Below the pieces are notes generated by a model that made no database searches, was not told where the DNA came from, and was given only the letters and a program-made list of their open reading frames with translations. Of a DNA stretch of 64,000 nucleotides, positions 26,795-35,256 are shown piece by piece. This DNA comes from Cytophagaceae bacterium. Its GTDB lineage: Bacteria > Bacteroidota > Bacteroidia > Cytophagales > Cytophagaceae. The translations under genes were made by a program, and so were the position numbers. How positions within the stretch are numbered: position 1 is the first letter of the stretch; every line of letters starts with the position of its first letter. The DNA lies in assembly GCA_021151805.1 (NCBI GenBank), contig JAGKWN010000007.1:3513-67512 (forward strand), given 5' to 3'.

Positions 26795-28273
26795 ATGATT
26801 GGAAAAATAGGTCGTCTAATTCACTCAGCTGTGCTTAACGCCTTATCTTCAAATGCTTTTAGGATAGAGCGAAGTAAATATGAGATGCTTTTAAACGAAG
26901 CTTCTGACGCCATTTATTTAGTAAACCTGAAAGGTGAAATAACTTTTGCCAATCCCAGTGCACACATACTTTTTGGATATCAGGACGGGGAGTTGCTGGG
27001 CAAATCTATCGATCAGCTAATTGCTAACAATACCGATGTGCTCAGTACTTTTTCTACGAATATCATTGAAGAAAAGGGAGCTGTTGTTCAGCAGGAATTT
27101 ATCAAGAAGGATAAGTCGACTTTTTTTGGAGAGTTAAGTGTACGTCTTTTTGATGATGGTTCACACCAGGCAATTATACGGGATATTACCAAAGGAATTA
27201 TTGAACAACGGCTATTACTTGAGCGGGAACGCAAGTTCAAGATTCTGGTAGAAAATGCCTTTGATATCATTATTGTATTGAGTGCCGATTTCAAGATTAA
27301 ATTTGTAAGCCCTGCAATCAAAAAAATTCTGGGTTATGAAATGGAAGAAGTATTGGGGGCCAACTCAAATACCTTCATTGAATTTCGCGATCGGGTGGCG
27401 ATAAAGAATCTGTTAAAGAATCACGGAATTACTTATGCGATTAATGATTTAAAGCTTATTCATAAAAATGGGCAGATTATACACAGTGAAGTAAACGCGG
27501 TGAATTTTATTAATGAGCCATTGATTAATGGAATCATTGTTAACTGCCACGATATAAGCGAACGTATAAAAACGGAGCAGCAACTGATCAATACCAATTA
27601 CGAACTTGATAGTTTTGTTTATAAAGTATCGCATGATCTGAAAGCACCACTGCGGTCTATGCTTGGCTTGATTAATCTTTCGCAGAAAGAAAATGCAGAT
27701 GATACCGTGAAATTATATCTGGATATGATGGTTCGGAGCATCCACAATATGGATGTCTTTATTAAAGATCTGACCCATTTTTCCAGGAATAGCCGGATGG
27801 AAGTTGTTCGGGAAAGTATTAATTTTCACGAATTAGTTGCGAAAATCGACAATAGTTTAAAGTTTGAAGAGAACGCCCGGATCATTAAAATAGATTATCA
27901 TATAAATCAAAATCAGCTATTTTATTCAGACCCAAGCCGGATAGAAACGATTGTGAGTAATTTATTGTCAAATGCCTGCAAGTACCATAGGTTTGACAGT
28001 AATAATCCTTATATTAACATTAAAATTGATGTTTCTGTGATCAAGGTAATAATTGAAATAAGTGATAACGGGTCGGGAATTGCTGATGAGTATCACAACA
28101 AAATATTTCAAATGTTTTTCAGGGCATCAGAAAAATCTCAGGGATCTGGCCTGGGGCTTTATATAGTAAAAAGTGCAATTGATAAACTGGAGGGTAGTAT
28201 TACCCTGCATTCAATTCACGGAAAAGAGTCTACATTTACAGTTGAAGTACCAAATTTGTTAACAAGGCAATAA
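26795..28273 (+). CDS. PAS-domain sensor histidine kinase, cytoplasmic
   Basis: This 492-residue kinase has two PAS domains (about 30-140 and 150-260; NLKGEITFANPSAHILFG and FKIKFVSPAIKKILGY), then HisKA with His280 in KVSHDLKAPL, and a HATPase domain (NLLSNACKYH, DNGSGIADEY, SQGSGLGLYIVK). There is no membrane helix, so it senses a cytoplasmic cue, possibly redox, light or a small ligand. It has no attached receiver and is 1 base from a single-domain receiver gene. Confidence 0.92.
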   Translation: MIGKIGRLIHSAVLNALSSNAFRIERSKYEMLLNEASDAIYLVNLKGEITFANPSAHILFGYQDGELLGKSIDQLIANNTDVLSTFSTNIIEEKGAVVQQEFIKKDKSTFFGELSVRLFDDGSHQAIIRDITKGIIEQRLLLERERKFKILVENAFDIIIVLSADFKIKFVSPAIKKILGYEMEEVLGANSNTFIEFRDRVAIKNLLKNHGITYAINDLKLIHKNGQIIHSEVNAVNFINEPLINGIIVNCHDISERIKTEQQLINTNYELDSFVYKVSHDLKAPLRSMLGLINLSQKENADDTVKLYLDMMVRSIHNMDVFIKDLTHFSRNSRMEVVRESINFHELVAKIDNSLKFEENARIIKIDYHINQNQLFYSDPSRIETIVSNLLSNACKYHRFDSNNPYINIKIDVSVIKVIIEISDNGSGIADEYHNKIFQMFFRASEKSQGSGLGLYIVKSAIDKLEGSITLHSIHGKESTFTVEVPNLLTRQ

Positions 28274-28274
28274 A

Positions 28275-28685
28275 ATGGCAATCGAAAAACCTTACAAAAA
28301 ATTAGTGATGCTTGTTGATGATAATGAAACAGACAATTTCATTCACAGGCGTGTGTTGGAAATGGGGAATTTCTCAGAAAACATAATCGTTAAAAATTCG
28401 GGCAAGAGTGCATTGGAATATCTGGAAGCAAATCAATCTAATCCTGACTTGATTCCTGAAGTGATATTTTTAGATATTAATATGCCAATCGTAGATGGTT
28501 TTGTATTTTTATTTGAATTTGAAAGCTTCCCTGATACAATTAAAAATCATGCAAAAATTATTGTTTTGTCAAGCTCTGACAATAAGAAAGACATAGACAG
28601 GATTGTAGATAATGATTATGTAATCCATTTTATTACAAAACCACTTTCAGAAGATTCAATTGCAGAACTGAAAAAGATGCTATAA
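28275..28685 (+). CDS. Single-domain response regulator
   Basis: This 136-residue receiver has acidic pocket residues in LVDDNETD, phosphoacceptor Asp67 in VIFLDINMPIVDG, switch Ser/Thr in VLSSSDN and Lys in HFITKPLSED. It has no output domain. Proteins of this kind with an -DDNETDN- motif are common partners of bacteriophytochrome or PAS kinases and often act by protein-protein contact or as a phosphate sink. Confidence 0.92.
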   Translation: MAIEKPYKKLVMLVDDNETDNFIHRRVLEMGNFSENIIVKNSGKSALEYLEANQSNPDLIPEVIFLDINMPIVDGFVFLFEFESFPDTIKNHAKIIVLSSSDNKKDIDRIVDNDYVIHFITKPLSEDSIAELKKML

Positions 28686-28703
28686 TAGCAAAGATTTTCT
28701 TTG

Positions 28704-28763
28704 AAGCATACATAAAAAAAAGAGTCCCGATAGCTATCGGGACTCTTTTTTTTATGTATGCTT
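28704..28763. terminator. 60-bp perfect palindrome, bidirectional terminator
   Basis: Bases 28704-28733 and 28734-28763 are exact reverse complements. Each side ends its GC core with an eight-base A/T run. The centre is CCCGATAGCTATCGGG. It lies between the receiver gene and the convergent FecR-like gene. Confidence 0.9.
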
Positions 28764-28769
28764 TGTAAA

Positions 28770-29702
28770 TTATTTTGTAGCTTTTGCGATTCCTGAATCA
28801 GCTAAATATTTTCCGTAAACAATTTTGAAGTCGTCTATTTCTGGCTCAAGAGCGATCGCTTCTTCATAATATTCCATTGCATTTAAAGACAATTTATTGT
28901 CAGCACAGAAAGAAGCAAGAACCATCTTATTTAGAGCAGTTTCCTGACTTAGTTCAGTTTTTAATGCAGCAAACTGGTTATGTAGATCCGTTGCTTTGTT
29001 TGGATCCTGAACATAAACCAAATTGAATTTTTCAGAAATCGTATTTGGAGATTCTTTTACTTTCACATACCATACAACATTTTTAACTGTTTGCAGGTTA
29101 AGTTTCGCTAAATCAACTACTACCTGTGTGTCTGAAGTTTCTTTCACAAGTAATTCTTCATCATACAAATTCATGAAGGTAATCACGTATGTTTTAGCAG
29201 GTTCTTTACCAACTTTAACAGCGTTCCATTTGAAAATTGCTAATTCATCCAATACAGTAGCTTGGGACGGAGCCATTGGTTTGATTTTGTCTGTACCTCT
29301 TTCAACCGATCCTGTTACAGCCATGTGTTTGTAACGGTTGGCTGCCAGGTCTTCGCTATTGGCAGTCATTTGTCCGGCAACATACGTTACATATTTTGAA
29401 CTTACGCTAGCGTTTTGAGTATTCACCTGGTTTACCAGTTGAGATACATCATACGTTCCGGCAGTTTTAAGTTCAATCGTTTTTCCGCTTTTATGCGCAA
29501 GCCCAAGGTAACCGCCAGTTGCGATTACCACTTTATCTGCAGTATATAATTTTTTACCAACAATTAAATCTACAGAAGAATTTGTCGAAGCAACGATTGC
29601 TTTGTTTCCTCCTTTTGTAACAAGTACCTTAAAAATTTCATCTTGGGCGAATAATGAAATTGAGGTTACAAAAAGTATGAAAACTATGGATAACTTTTTC
29701 AT
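28770..29702 (-). CDS. Secreted FecR-like protein paired with CHASE2 gene
   Basis: The 310-residue protein has a signal peptide (KKLSIVFILFVTSISLFAQ). Residues about 22-90 read like a FecR fold: LIVGKKLYTADKVVIATGGYLGLAHKSG. The C-terminal 80 residues are TPR-like helices (ASFCADNKLSLNAMEYYEEAIALEPE). FecR-plus-TPR proteins often sit next to CHASE2 genes. It overlaps the CHASE2 gene by 4 bp, so the two are coexpressed and probably form one envelope sensor. The FecR assignment is from pattern only. Confidence 0.75.
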   Translation of the reverse strand: MKKLSIVFILFVTSISLFAQDEIFKVLVTKGGNKAIVASTNSSVDLIVGKKLYTADKVVIATGGYLGLAHKSGKTIELKTAGTYDVSQLVNQVNTQNASVSSKYVTYVAGQMTANSEDLAANRYKHMAVTGSVERGTDKIKPMAPSQATVLDELAIFKWNAVKVGKEPAKTYVITFMNLYDEELLVKETSDTQVVVDLAKLNLQTVKNVVWYVKVKESPNTISEKFNLVYVQDPNKATDLHNQFAALKTELSQETALNKMVLASFCADNKLSLNAMEYYEEAIALEPEIDDFKIVYGKYLADSGIAKATK

Positions 29703-30955
29703 ATTGATTCTTCGGTTTTATTTTGATTTTGTAAAGATACGTTTTTTTGTTTTGTTCTCATATAAAGGGGCTTAAGTATCCCCCAGTACAGTTCTATTAA
29801 GTTACCAGACAATAACAATGCCACAGATGCAATAGCTATGTCGAAAGTGTAATTTTTTTGATCAAAGATGATTACGGTAGCAGTTGAAAGCAAAATAACG
29901 CCTACTAATGATAAAATCATTGAAATACCGTCCCACCATTCTGCCGTATTTAAATACAACCAGTTAAAGATCCATACAGTCAGGAATATAAAAAGCAGAG
30001 TCAACGTCCAGTTTAGCCATTGAGGCATGTCATTTATATAGCTTTCTTTTAAAATCATGGAGACAATGTTGGCGTGCACTACCACTCCATACATATCCGG
30101 AGCCGTTCTGCCTACATATTGGCTGTTTAGCGGGGTACAAAACTTATCCTGCCAGTCATTTTCTCCAATATATTCACCCATAAAGCCCATGATAACAATT
30201 TTATCTTTAATGGTCTCCGGGGTAAAGTTGGTGTCAAGTACATCTGTCCAGTCCAGAGCAGTAAATACTGTTTTGGAGTTAGAAGTGCTTCCTTCAGTAT
30301 ATACGTTGATATTGCCCTGATAGTTTATTGTCTCAACATCATGATTACGTGAAATGTATCGCTTAAGTTTCTCGGGAGCGTAAATACTTACCAACTTTGA
30401 AGGAAAAGATAATATAGTATCCTTATTGTGTACCTCCTTAGGTATACAATCCCTGGCTGTATTCAAACTGTTTTTGCCCTCTGCGATCATATCTGCAAAG
30501 CCCGGCTGGGCATATTTCATAAACATGGGATTGGAATATTTAATGCTGTCGACACTTCCTGTCGTTGGATTTTCAATCAATTCAGATACCAGTACCAGGT
30601 TTTTGGTATGGGAAAAAGCTGAGGCCAGTTCAAAATCAAGCTGAGGATCTTTCGGTTTTCGGAAAAAAGCATCTATTCCGATAGCCTTAGGTTCATACTG
30701 ATTCAAAATATTGATTAATGCTGCTACACCACCACGGTCAAGTTTACCGATATTTACCAGTACAATATTTTTTTCCTCTTTTTGATTTTCTCTTATATGA
30801 GAAAATACTACGTCTGTAAGCTCGAAATCTTTAAACGCATCTGAAACAGGGCTGAATACATCGGCATTGATCGGTATATTGGAAATAATCCACATGAAGC
30901 CCAGAATCCAGGCCATTACCAAAAAACTCTCTCGGAAAAGCTTCTTAAAAGTCAT
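29699..30955 (-). CDS. CHASE2-domain membrane protein without output domain
   Basis: The ATG at 30955 (MTFKKLFRES) is preferred over the longer frame at 30985. A membrane helix at about residues 8-25 is followed by an extracytoplasmic CHASE2 domain (IVLVNIGKLDRGGVAALI, AIGIDAFFR) and three C-terminal helices (WTLTLLFIFLTVWIF, LVGVILLSTATVI, IAIASVALLLSG). The CHASE2 family normally joins to kinase or cyclase domains. Here none is present, so it may signal through the FecR-like partner or another protein. Length is about 418 residues. Confidence 0.85.
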   Translation of the reverse strand: MTFKKLFRESFLVMAWILGFMWIISNIPINADVFSPVSDAFKDFELTDVVFSHIRENQKEEKNIVLVNIGKLDRGGVAALINILNQYEPKAIGIDAFFRKPKDPQLDFELASAFSHTKNLVLVSELIENPTTGSVDSIKYSNPMFMKYAQPGFADMIAEGKNSLNTARDCIPKEVHNKDTILSFPSKLVSIYAPEKLKRYISRNHDVETINYQGNINVYTEGSTSNSKTVFTALDWTDVLDTNFTPETIKDKIVIMGFMGEYIGENDWQDKFCTPLNSQYVGRTAPDMYGVVVHANIVSMILKESYINDMPQWLNWTLTLLFIFLTVWIFNWLYLNTAEWWDGISMILSLVGVILLSTATVIIFDQKNYTFDIAIASVALLLSGNLIELYWGILKPLYMRTKQKNVSLQNQNKTEESI

Positions 30956-31099
30956 AAAAAGAAATGTTGAATGATAAATATACAATTTTAAAAATATTCT
31001 TCACACAGTTTTATTTGCGTAAAGTTATCTGAAGAAGGATTTTTTGCGTATGAATTCATATCGTCGAATTTTATAGATAAAATTCGGCTTCAATTCGTT

Positions 31100-31107
31100 A
31101 AATTTGA
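31100..31107 (+). promoter_or_regulatory. -7 box upstream of the aromatic hydroxylase gene
   Basis: TAAATTTG fits TAnnTTTG and lies 19 bases before the ATG at 31127. A TTTG -33 element is not seen. Confidence 0.4.
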
Positions 31108-31126
31108 AGGTTAACTATATAATTCA

Positions 31127-31843
31127 ATGGATCAGATTCATAATTACACAGAACAGGAAAATAAGATTTGGGCAACAGCTTACAGCAGAATCTTAAATTT
31201 TTTAGGTGACGTTGCAGACGAGAGCGTAATGACTGGAATTCGAACTATTGGATTGCCGGGAGATCGGGTGCCTAATGTAGAAGAGATAAATGAACATTTA
31301 GCCAAACATACCGACTGGAGAATTGTGCCGTTGGAAGATATGGTGGATGATACCAAATTTATCAGCATGCTTGCGCATAAATTATATCCTTGCAGAACAT
31401 GGGTGCGCAGTATTGATCAGGTTGATAAAATGGAAGATGAATACGATATCTTTCATGATGTATTTGGGCATACTTCCTTATTGTATATTCCTACCTATTG
31501 CTTATACCTGGAAAAGCTCGGCGAGCTTGCCCTGCAATACATTGATGATTCAAAAGCAATTTTATATCTGAAACGTGTTTACTGGCATACCATTCAATAT
31601 GGTTTGATTGATGTAAATAAATCACTACGCATCTATGGTGCACATATGATCACATCCCGCAATGAAGCGTCTTATGCGTTGAATGCAGGTGTTCCTAAAT
31701 ATGATCACAATGTGTCAATCATTATGGATACGCCATACGTAAAAAATCATTTCCAGGAAAAATATTTTGTCATTAAATCTTACGATCAGCTTCTTGCTTC
31801 TATGGATACAATCAAAATTGAACTGGAGAAACGATTGAAGTAA
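31127..31843 (+). CDS. Aromatic amino acid hydroxylase homologue (phenylalanine 4-monooxygenase-like) with altered iron ligand
   Basis: The 238-residue protein matches the catalytic core of the biopterin-dependent hydroxylases: DIFHDVFGHTSLL gives iron ligands His110 and His115, and YGAHMITSRNEASYAL matches the later core. The third iron ligand is Glu in known members (E330 in human PAH, TVEFGL); here the aligned segment is HTIQYGLI, with Gln157. This may lower or change activity. The core is short with no regulatory domain. It starts the unit with the thioesterase, TM2 protein and methyltransferase genes. Confidence 0.85.
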   Translation: MDQIHNYTEQENKIWATAYSRILNFLGDVADESVMTGIRTIGLPGDRVPNVEEINEHLAKHTDWRIVPLEDMVDDTKFISMLAHKLYPCRTWVRSIDQVDKMEDEYDIFHDVFGHTSLLYIPTYCLYLEKLGELALQYIDDSKAILYLKRVYWHTIQYGLIDVNKSLRIYGAHMITSRNEASYALNAGVPKYDHNVSIIMDTPYVKNHFQEKYFVIKSYDQLLASMDTIKIELEKRLK

Positions 31844-31845
31844 TC

Positions 31846-32409
31846 ATGTCAGAAGATAAAAAGTTTTATAAAACGGTTCGGTTTTCACAGACCACAATAA
31901 CAGAGCTGATGATCCCTTCCTATGCCAATTTTGGAGGGAAAATACACGGGGGGATTTTACTTTCCCTGATGGATAAAGCTGCTTATGCTTGCGCTTCAAA
32001 ACACTCTCAGGGATATTGTGTAACGGTTTCTGTAGATACGGTTGATTTTCTTCAACCCATTGAAGTAGGTGAGTTGGTTGCTTTGCACGCATCCGTTCAT
32101 TATGTAGGAAACAGCTCAATGGTAATCGGTATAAAAGTTATTTCTGAAAATGTACATACCTCTACGGTAAGGCATACGAATACGTCCTATTTTACAATGG
32201 TTTCAAAAGACGATAAGGATGTGCTTAAGAAAGTTCCTGGTTTGATACTTGAAACAAAGGAAGAAGTAAAAAACTTTTTAGATGCGATGAAGCGTAAAGA
32301 AATAAAAGATTATTATAAGAAAGAACTGAAAAAGCTTGGAGATTTGCCTCATTCAGAAGAGCATGATTTGGAACTTTTAAAAGATGAACGCTGCCAGATA
32401 GTACATTAA
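31846..32409 (+). CDS. Hotdog-fold acyl-CoA thioesterase
   Basis: The 187-residue protein is of the YciA/ACOT group: ANFGGKIHGGILLSLMDKAAYACA carries the hotdog helix and active-site Asp region, and VSVDTVDFLQPIEVGE the following strand. The last about 50 residues (KRKEIKDYYKKELKKLGDLP) form a charged helical tail. It hydrolyses acyl-CoA. Gap to the hydroxylase gene is 2 bp. Confidence 0.88.
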   Translation: MSEDKKFYKTVRFSQTTITELMIPSYANFGGKIHGGILLSLMDKAAYACASKHSQGYCVTVSVDTVDFLQPIEVGELVALHASVHYVGNSSMVIGIKVISENVHTSTVRHTNTSYFTMVSKDDKDVLKKVPGLILETKEEVKNFLDAMKRKEIKDYYKKELKKLGDLPHSEEHDLELLKDERCQIVH

Positions 32410-32413
32410 TTCT

Positions 32414-32656
32414 ATGTTTAAAAAAATAATTTCGTTACCGTATTACCTGAAGAATCCAGCGGTTCAGCCTCGCACACGCATGTATGTTATTTGTCTGCTG
32501 TTGGGATTTGCCGGAGGACATCGTTTTATGATGGGATACAAAACCTGGATATTACAATTTATTACTTTAGGTGGCTTGGGTTTCTGGTCCTTGTATGATC
32601 TTGTTAAAATTGCCTTGAACGAAATGACAATGGCAGACGGCAGATCATTATCTTAA
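32414..32656 (+). CDS. TM2-domain membrane protein, 80 aa
   Basis: The protein has two membrane helices typical of TM2 domains with the signature GFAGGHRFMMGYKTW and GFWSLYDLVKI. TM2 proteins have no fixed function. The gene is 4 bp after the thioesterase stop, so it belongs to the same unit. Confidence 0.88.
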   Translation: MFKKIISLPYYLKNPAVQPRTRMYVICLLLGFAGGHRFMMGYKTWILQFITLGGLGFWSLYDLVKIALNEMTMADGRSLS

Positions 32657-32696
32657 ACGAAACAAAATTATTTGAACAGTTTTTCGTTCAGACAAT

Positions 32697-33344
32697 ATGG
32701 AACAGATCAACGAAAAAAATTTCAATTTCTATAATCAGATCGGAATCGATACTTTTCAATCTTTAGCAAAAGATGGAGGTTTCAGTACCTATGTAGATCT
32801 TGAAATTGCATACAGATATATCCAATCAGCAGAGAACATTGTGGAGATTGGCGCAGGCTACGGTCGCTGTATTGATTTCCTTCTTGCTAAAAAACACCAG
32901 GGGAAAATTATTGCCGTTGAGCAAAGTGCCAAGCTTTGCGGGCATTTACGTGAAAAATATTCATCAACGGTAGAAATCGTTGAAGGAGACATTTATACCA
33001 TTTCATTTGACCAGACTATTGATACTGCCCTTTGGATGTGGTCTGGAATCATAGACTTTTCATTGGAAGAGCAGGCTGCTAATGTGAAACACATTTTTGA
33101 ATTATTAAGTACAAAAGGGAAATTGTTCATTGATATTCCGCGTCTTGGTATTCAGACTATAGCAAGCCATATTGACCAGCAGCATATAAGACTTACCACA
33201 GATTTTGGTGAAATTGAGTGTTACATTCCACGCAGTGATGAAGTAAAGGAATACGCCGCTGCAGCAGGTTTTACGCGAGTGGATGAAATCAATTATGAAA
33301 CCGCGACCGATAAAAAGCGGACCATGTATATTTTGATGAAATAA
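32697..33344 (+). CDS. Class I SAM-dependent methyltransferase
   Basis: The 215-residue protein has motif I VEIGAGYGRCIDFLLAK, post-I acidic residue in IIAVEQSAKLC, and EGDIYTISFDQTID as the motif-II area. It is the last gene of a run starting at the hydroxylase. Substrate not predictable. Confidence 0.82.
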   Translation: MEQINEKNFNFYNQIGIDTFQSLAKDGGFSTYVDLEIAYRYIQSAENIVEIGAGYGRCIDFLLAKKHQGKIIAVEQSAKLCGHLREKYSSTVEIVEGDIYTISFDQTIDTALWMWSGIIDFSLEEQAANVKHIFELLSTKGKLFIDIPRLGIQTIASHIDQQHIRLTTDFGEIECYIPRSDEVKEYAAAAGFTRVDEINYETATDKKRTMYILMK

Positions 33345-33443
33345 TCGGGTTCCCGATCGGTAAAAATCACAATTCCGTCTAATTTATTAGAATAGGTTAC
33401 TAAAAGTCCTTATTTTGTATTAATAAATTCAAACTTTAATCGT

Positions 33444-34166
33444 ATGAAAAAATTAATACAAAAGATTGGCTTGCTTGTTATTGCTGTGATTGCAAGTTTA
33501 GCAGTAAATGCACAGACTGGACCGACTGGACCGACCATTGAAGTATCTATCACCACTATAGCTGGTACTACAGTTCTTGAAAATAACGGTGCTCCTTATG
33601 ATGTCACAAATTTCGGAGACGCGGTTCAGAATTTGTTCCCACTTACTGTGAAAATTGCCAATAAAGGAGATGTTGCATTGACATTAAACCAAATATCCGG
33701 TAAGTACATCAACTTAAGTGGTACTGGTGCAACTGATTTTACTGTTGATGAATCAGGTACAGCTTCATCCATTGCAGCAGGTGGATTTACAACCTTTACT
33801 GTTGATATTTCATCAGGCGCTACCAATGGTACAGGTAAACTTGTTACATTGAATATTTCAAGCAATGATGCTGTTAATGGTACTTTTGCTGGTAGCATCA
33901 AATATACATTTACAAACAGAACTCCTACTGCCGTTGCCAAAGGATCCGATATAGGTTTAAGCCTGTATCCAAATCCATCAAGTGATGGACATATGTTTGT
34001 GTCTGCAGATAATATCAACGTTGAAAGAATTGTTATAAGCAACGTGAGTGGACAAACAGAAGAATTTGCTTCAAAAGAATTCACAACTGCTATGAAAGGT
34101 TTATTGCTTGTGCGCGTATACACAGACAAAGGAGTTGTTTCAGAAAAAATTATTATCAAAGAATAA
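33444..34166 (+). CDS. T9SS-exported protein with choice-of-anchor-like domain
   Basis: The 240-residue protein has a signal peptide (KIGLLVIAVIASLAVNAQ), a central immunoglobulin-like domain (LTVKIANKGDVALTLNQIS, VDISSGATNGTGKL), and a C-terminal T9SS type A sorting domain that begins GLSLYPNPSSDG, about 75 residues long. It is therefore a likely cargo of the type IX secretion system whose PorQ- and PorD-type genes are also in the window. Its role after export is unknown. Confidence 0.9.
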   Translation: MKKLIQKIGLLVIAVIASLAVNAQTGPTGPTIEVSITTIAGTTVLENNGAPYDVTNFGDAVQNLFPLTVKIANKGDVALTLNQISGKYINLSGTGATDFTVDESGTASSIAAGGFTTFTVDISSGATNGTGKLVTLNISSNDAVNGTFAGSIKYTFTNRTPTAVAKGSDIGLSLYPNPSSDGHMFVSADNINVERIVISNVSGQTEEFASKEFTTAMKGLLLVRVYTDKGVVSEKIIIKE

Positions 34167-34188
34167 GTATTTGATCGTATTGATCTAA

Positions 34189-34228
34189 AAGAAAGCCCTT
34201 CACGTTCATGAACGTGAAGGGCTTTCTT
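34189..34228. terminator. 40-bp perfect palindrome, bidirectional terminator
   Basis: Bases 34189-34208 and 34209-34228 are exact reverse complements (AAGAAAGCCCTTCACGTTCA and its mate). It lies between the T9SS cargo gene and mdh, which are convergent. The flanking T-run is short (CTTTCTT), so it is a weaker terminator than others here. Confidence 0.75.
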
Positions 34229-34253
34229 ATTTATGTTCTGAAGAACGGATTGA

Positions 34254-35189
34254 TTAAGCAATCGCTAAACCATCCAATACGTTCATTACTTCTTTTACGT
34301 GTTTTCTTGAAGTTTCCATCAATGCTTTTTCTTCAGCATTTAATTTCAATTCAATAACTTTTTCGATACCGTTTTTGCCGATTACAGCAGGTACACCTAA
34401 GTAGCAATCATCGATACCGTATTCGCCTTCTAATTTGATACAAACCGGGATGATTTTTTTCTGATCTTTTACGATCGCTTCAACCATCTGAGCGGCAGCT
34501 GCACCTGGTGCATACCATGCAGAAGTACCCATTAATTTTACTAATTCACCACCGCCGTTTTTAGTACGCTCGATGATTGCATTTAATTTGCCAGCTTCAA
34601 CCAATTCAGTAACCGGGATACCACCTACAGTTGTGTAACGAGGAAGTGGTACCATTGTATCACCGTGGCCACCTAATAACATACCCTGGATTTCTTTTGG
34701 AGAACAACCGATCTCATCAGCAAGGAATGCTCTGTAGCGTGCTGTGTCAAGTACACCAGCCATACCAATCACTTTGTTTCTTGGTAATTTAGAAGTGATG
34801 TGTGCGCAATATGTCATTACATCCAATGGGTTTGATACCACGATGATGATTGCATTTGGAGAATATTTAACAACAGATTCAGTAACTGTTTTAACAATAC
34901 CAGCATTTGTTGAAATCAAATCATCACGTGTCATACCAGGCTTACGAGGTAAACCTGAAGTGATCACAACAACATCAGAGTTGGCAGTTTTAGAATAATC
35001 GTTTGTAACACCAGTTGTTTTAGTGTCATATTGAGTGATAGGAGCTTTTTGCCAAATATCCAACGCTTTACCTTCTGCTACTCCTTCTTTAATATCAAGT
35101 AGAATTACTTCATTTACAATTTCTCTGTATGCCAATACGTCTGCGCAAGTAGCACCAACATTTCCAGCACCAACTACTGTTACTTTCAT
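34254..35189 (-). CDS. mdh: Malate dehydrogenase
   Basis: This 311-residue lactate/malate dehydrogenase uses NAD(H) in the TCA cycle to interconvert malate and oxaloacetate. It has GAGNVGATCADVLA (dinucleotide binding), the Asp LLDIKEG, VVSNPLDVMTYCA, and active-site His in GGHGDTMVPL. Arg in GLPRKPGMTRDDL fits an MDH loop. tilS lies upstream on the same strand. Confidence 0.95.
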   Translation of the reverse strand: MKVTVVGAGNVGATCADVLAYREIVNEVILLDIKEGVAEGKALDIWQKAPITQYDTKTTGVTNDYSKTANSDVVVITSGLPRKPGMTRDDLISTNAGIVKTVTESVVKYSPNAIIIVVSNPLDVMTYCAHITSKLPRNKVIGMAGVLDTARYRAFLADEIGCSPKEIQGMLLGGHGDTMVPLPRYTTVGGIPVTELVEAGKLNAIIERTKNGGGELVKLMGTSAWYAPGAAAAQMVEAIVKDQKKIIPVCIKLEGEYGIDDCYLGVPAVIGKNGIEKVIELKLNAEEKALMETSRKHVKEVMNVLDGLAIA

Positions 35190-35256
35190 GATTTATTTTG
35201 GGTTAGTATTAACTATATGTTTAGGCTTACAAATTAATAAAAAAACTTAAAAAAGC

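Noticed and set aside
33344..33357. ATCGGG-TT-CCCGAT palindrome after the methyltransferase gene
   Set aside because: The two-base loop and lack of a T-run make it a weak terminator; it may be a decayed member of the CCCGAT family, but this cannot be shown.
33626..34261. 211-residue minus-strand ORF opposite the T9SS cargo-type gene
   Set aside because: It lies wholly across the plus-strand gene whose signal peptide and sorting domain are clear, and it runs through the terminator palindrome. Its composition looks like a reverse-complement shadow.
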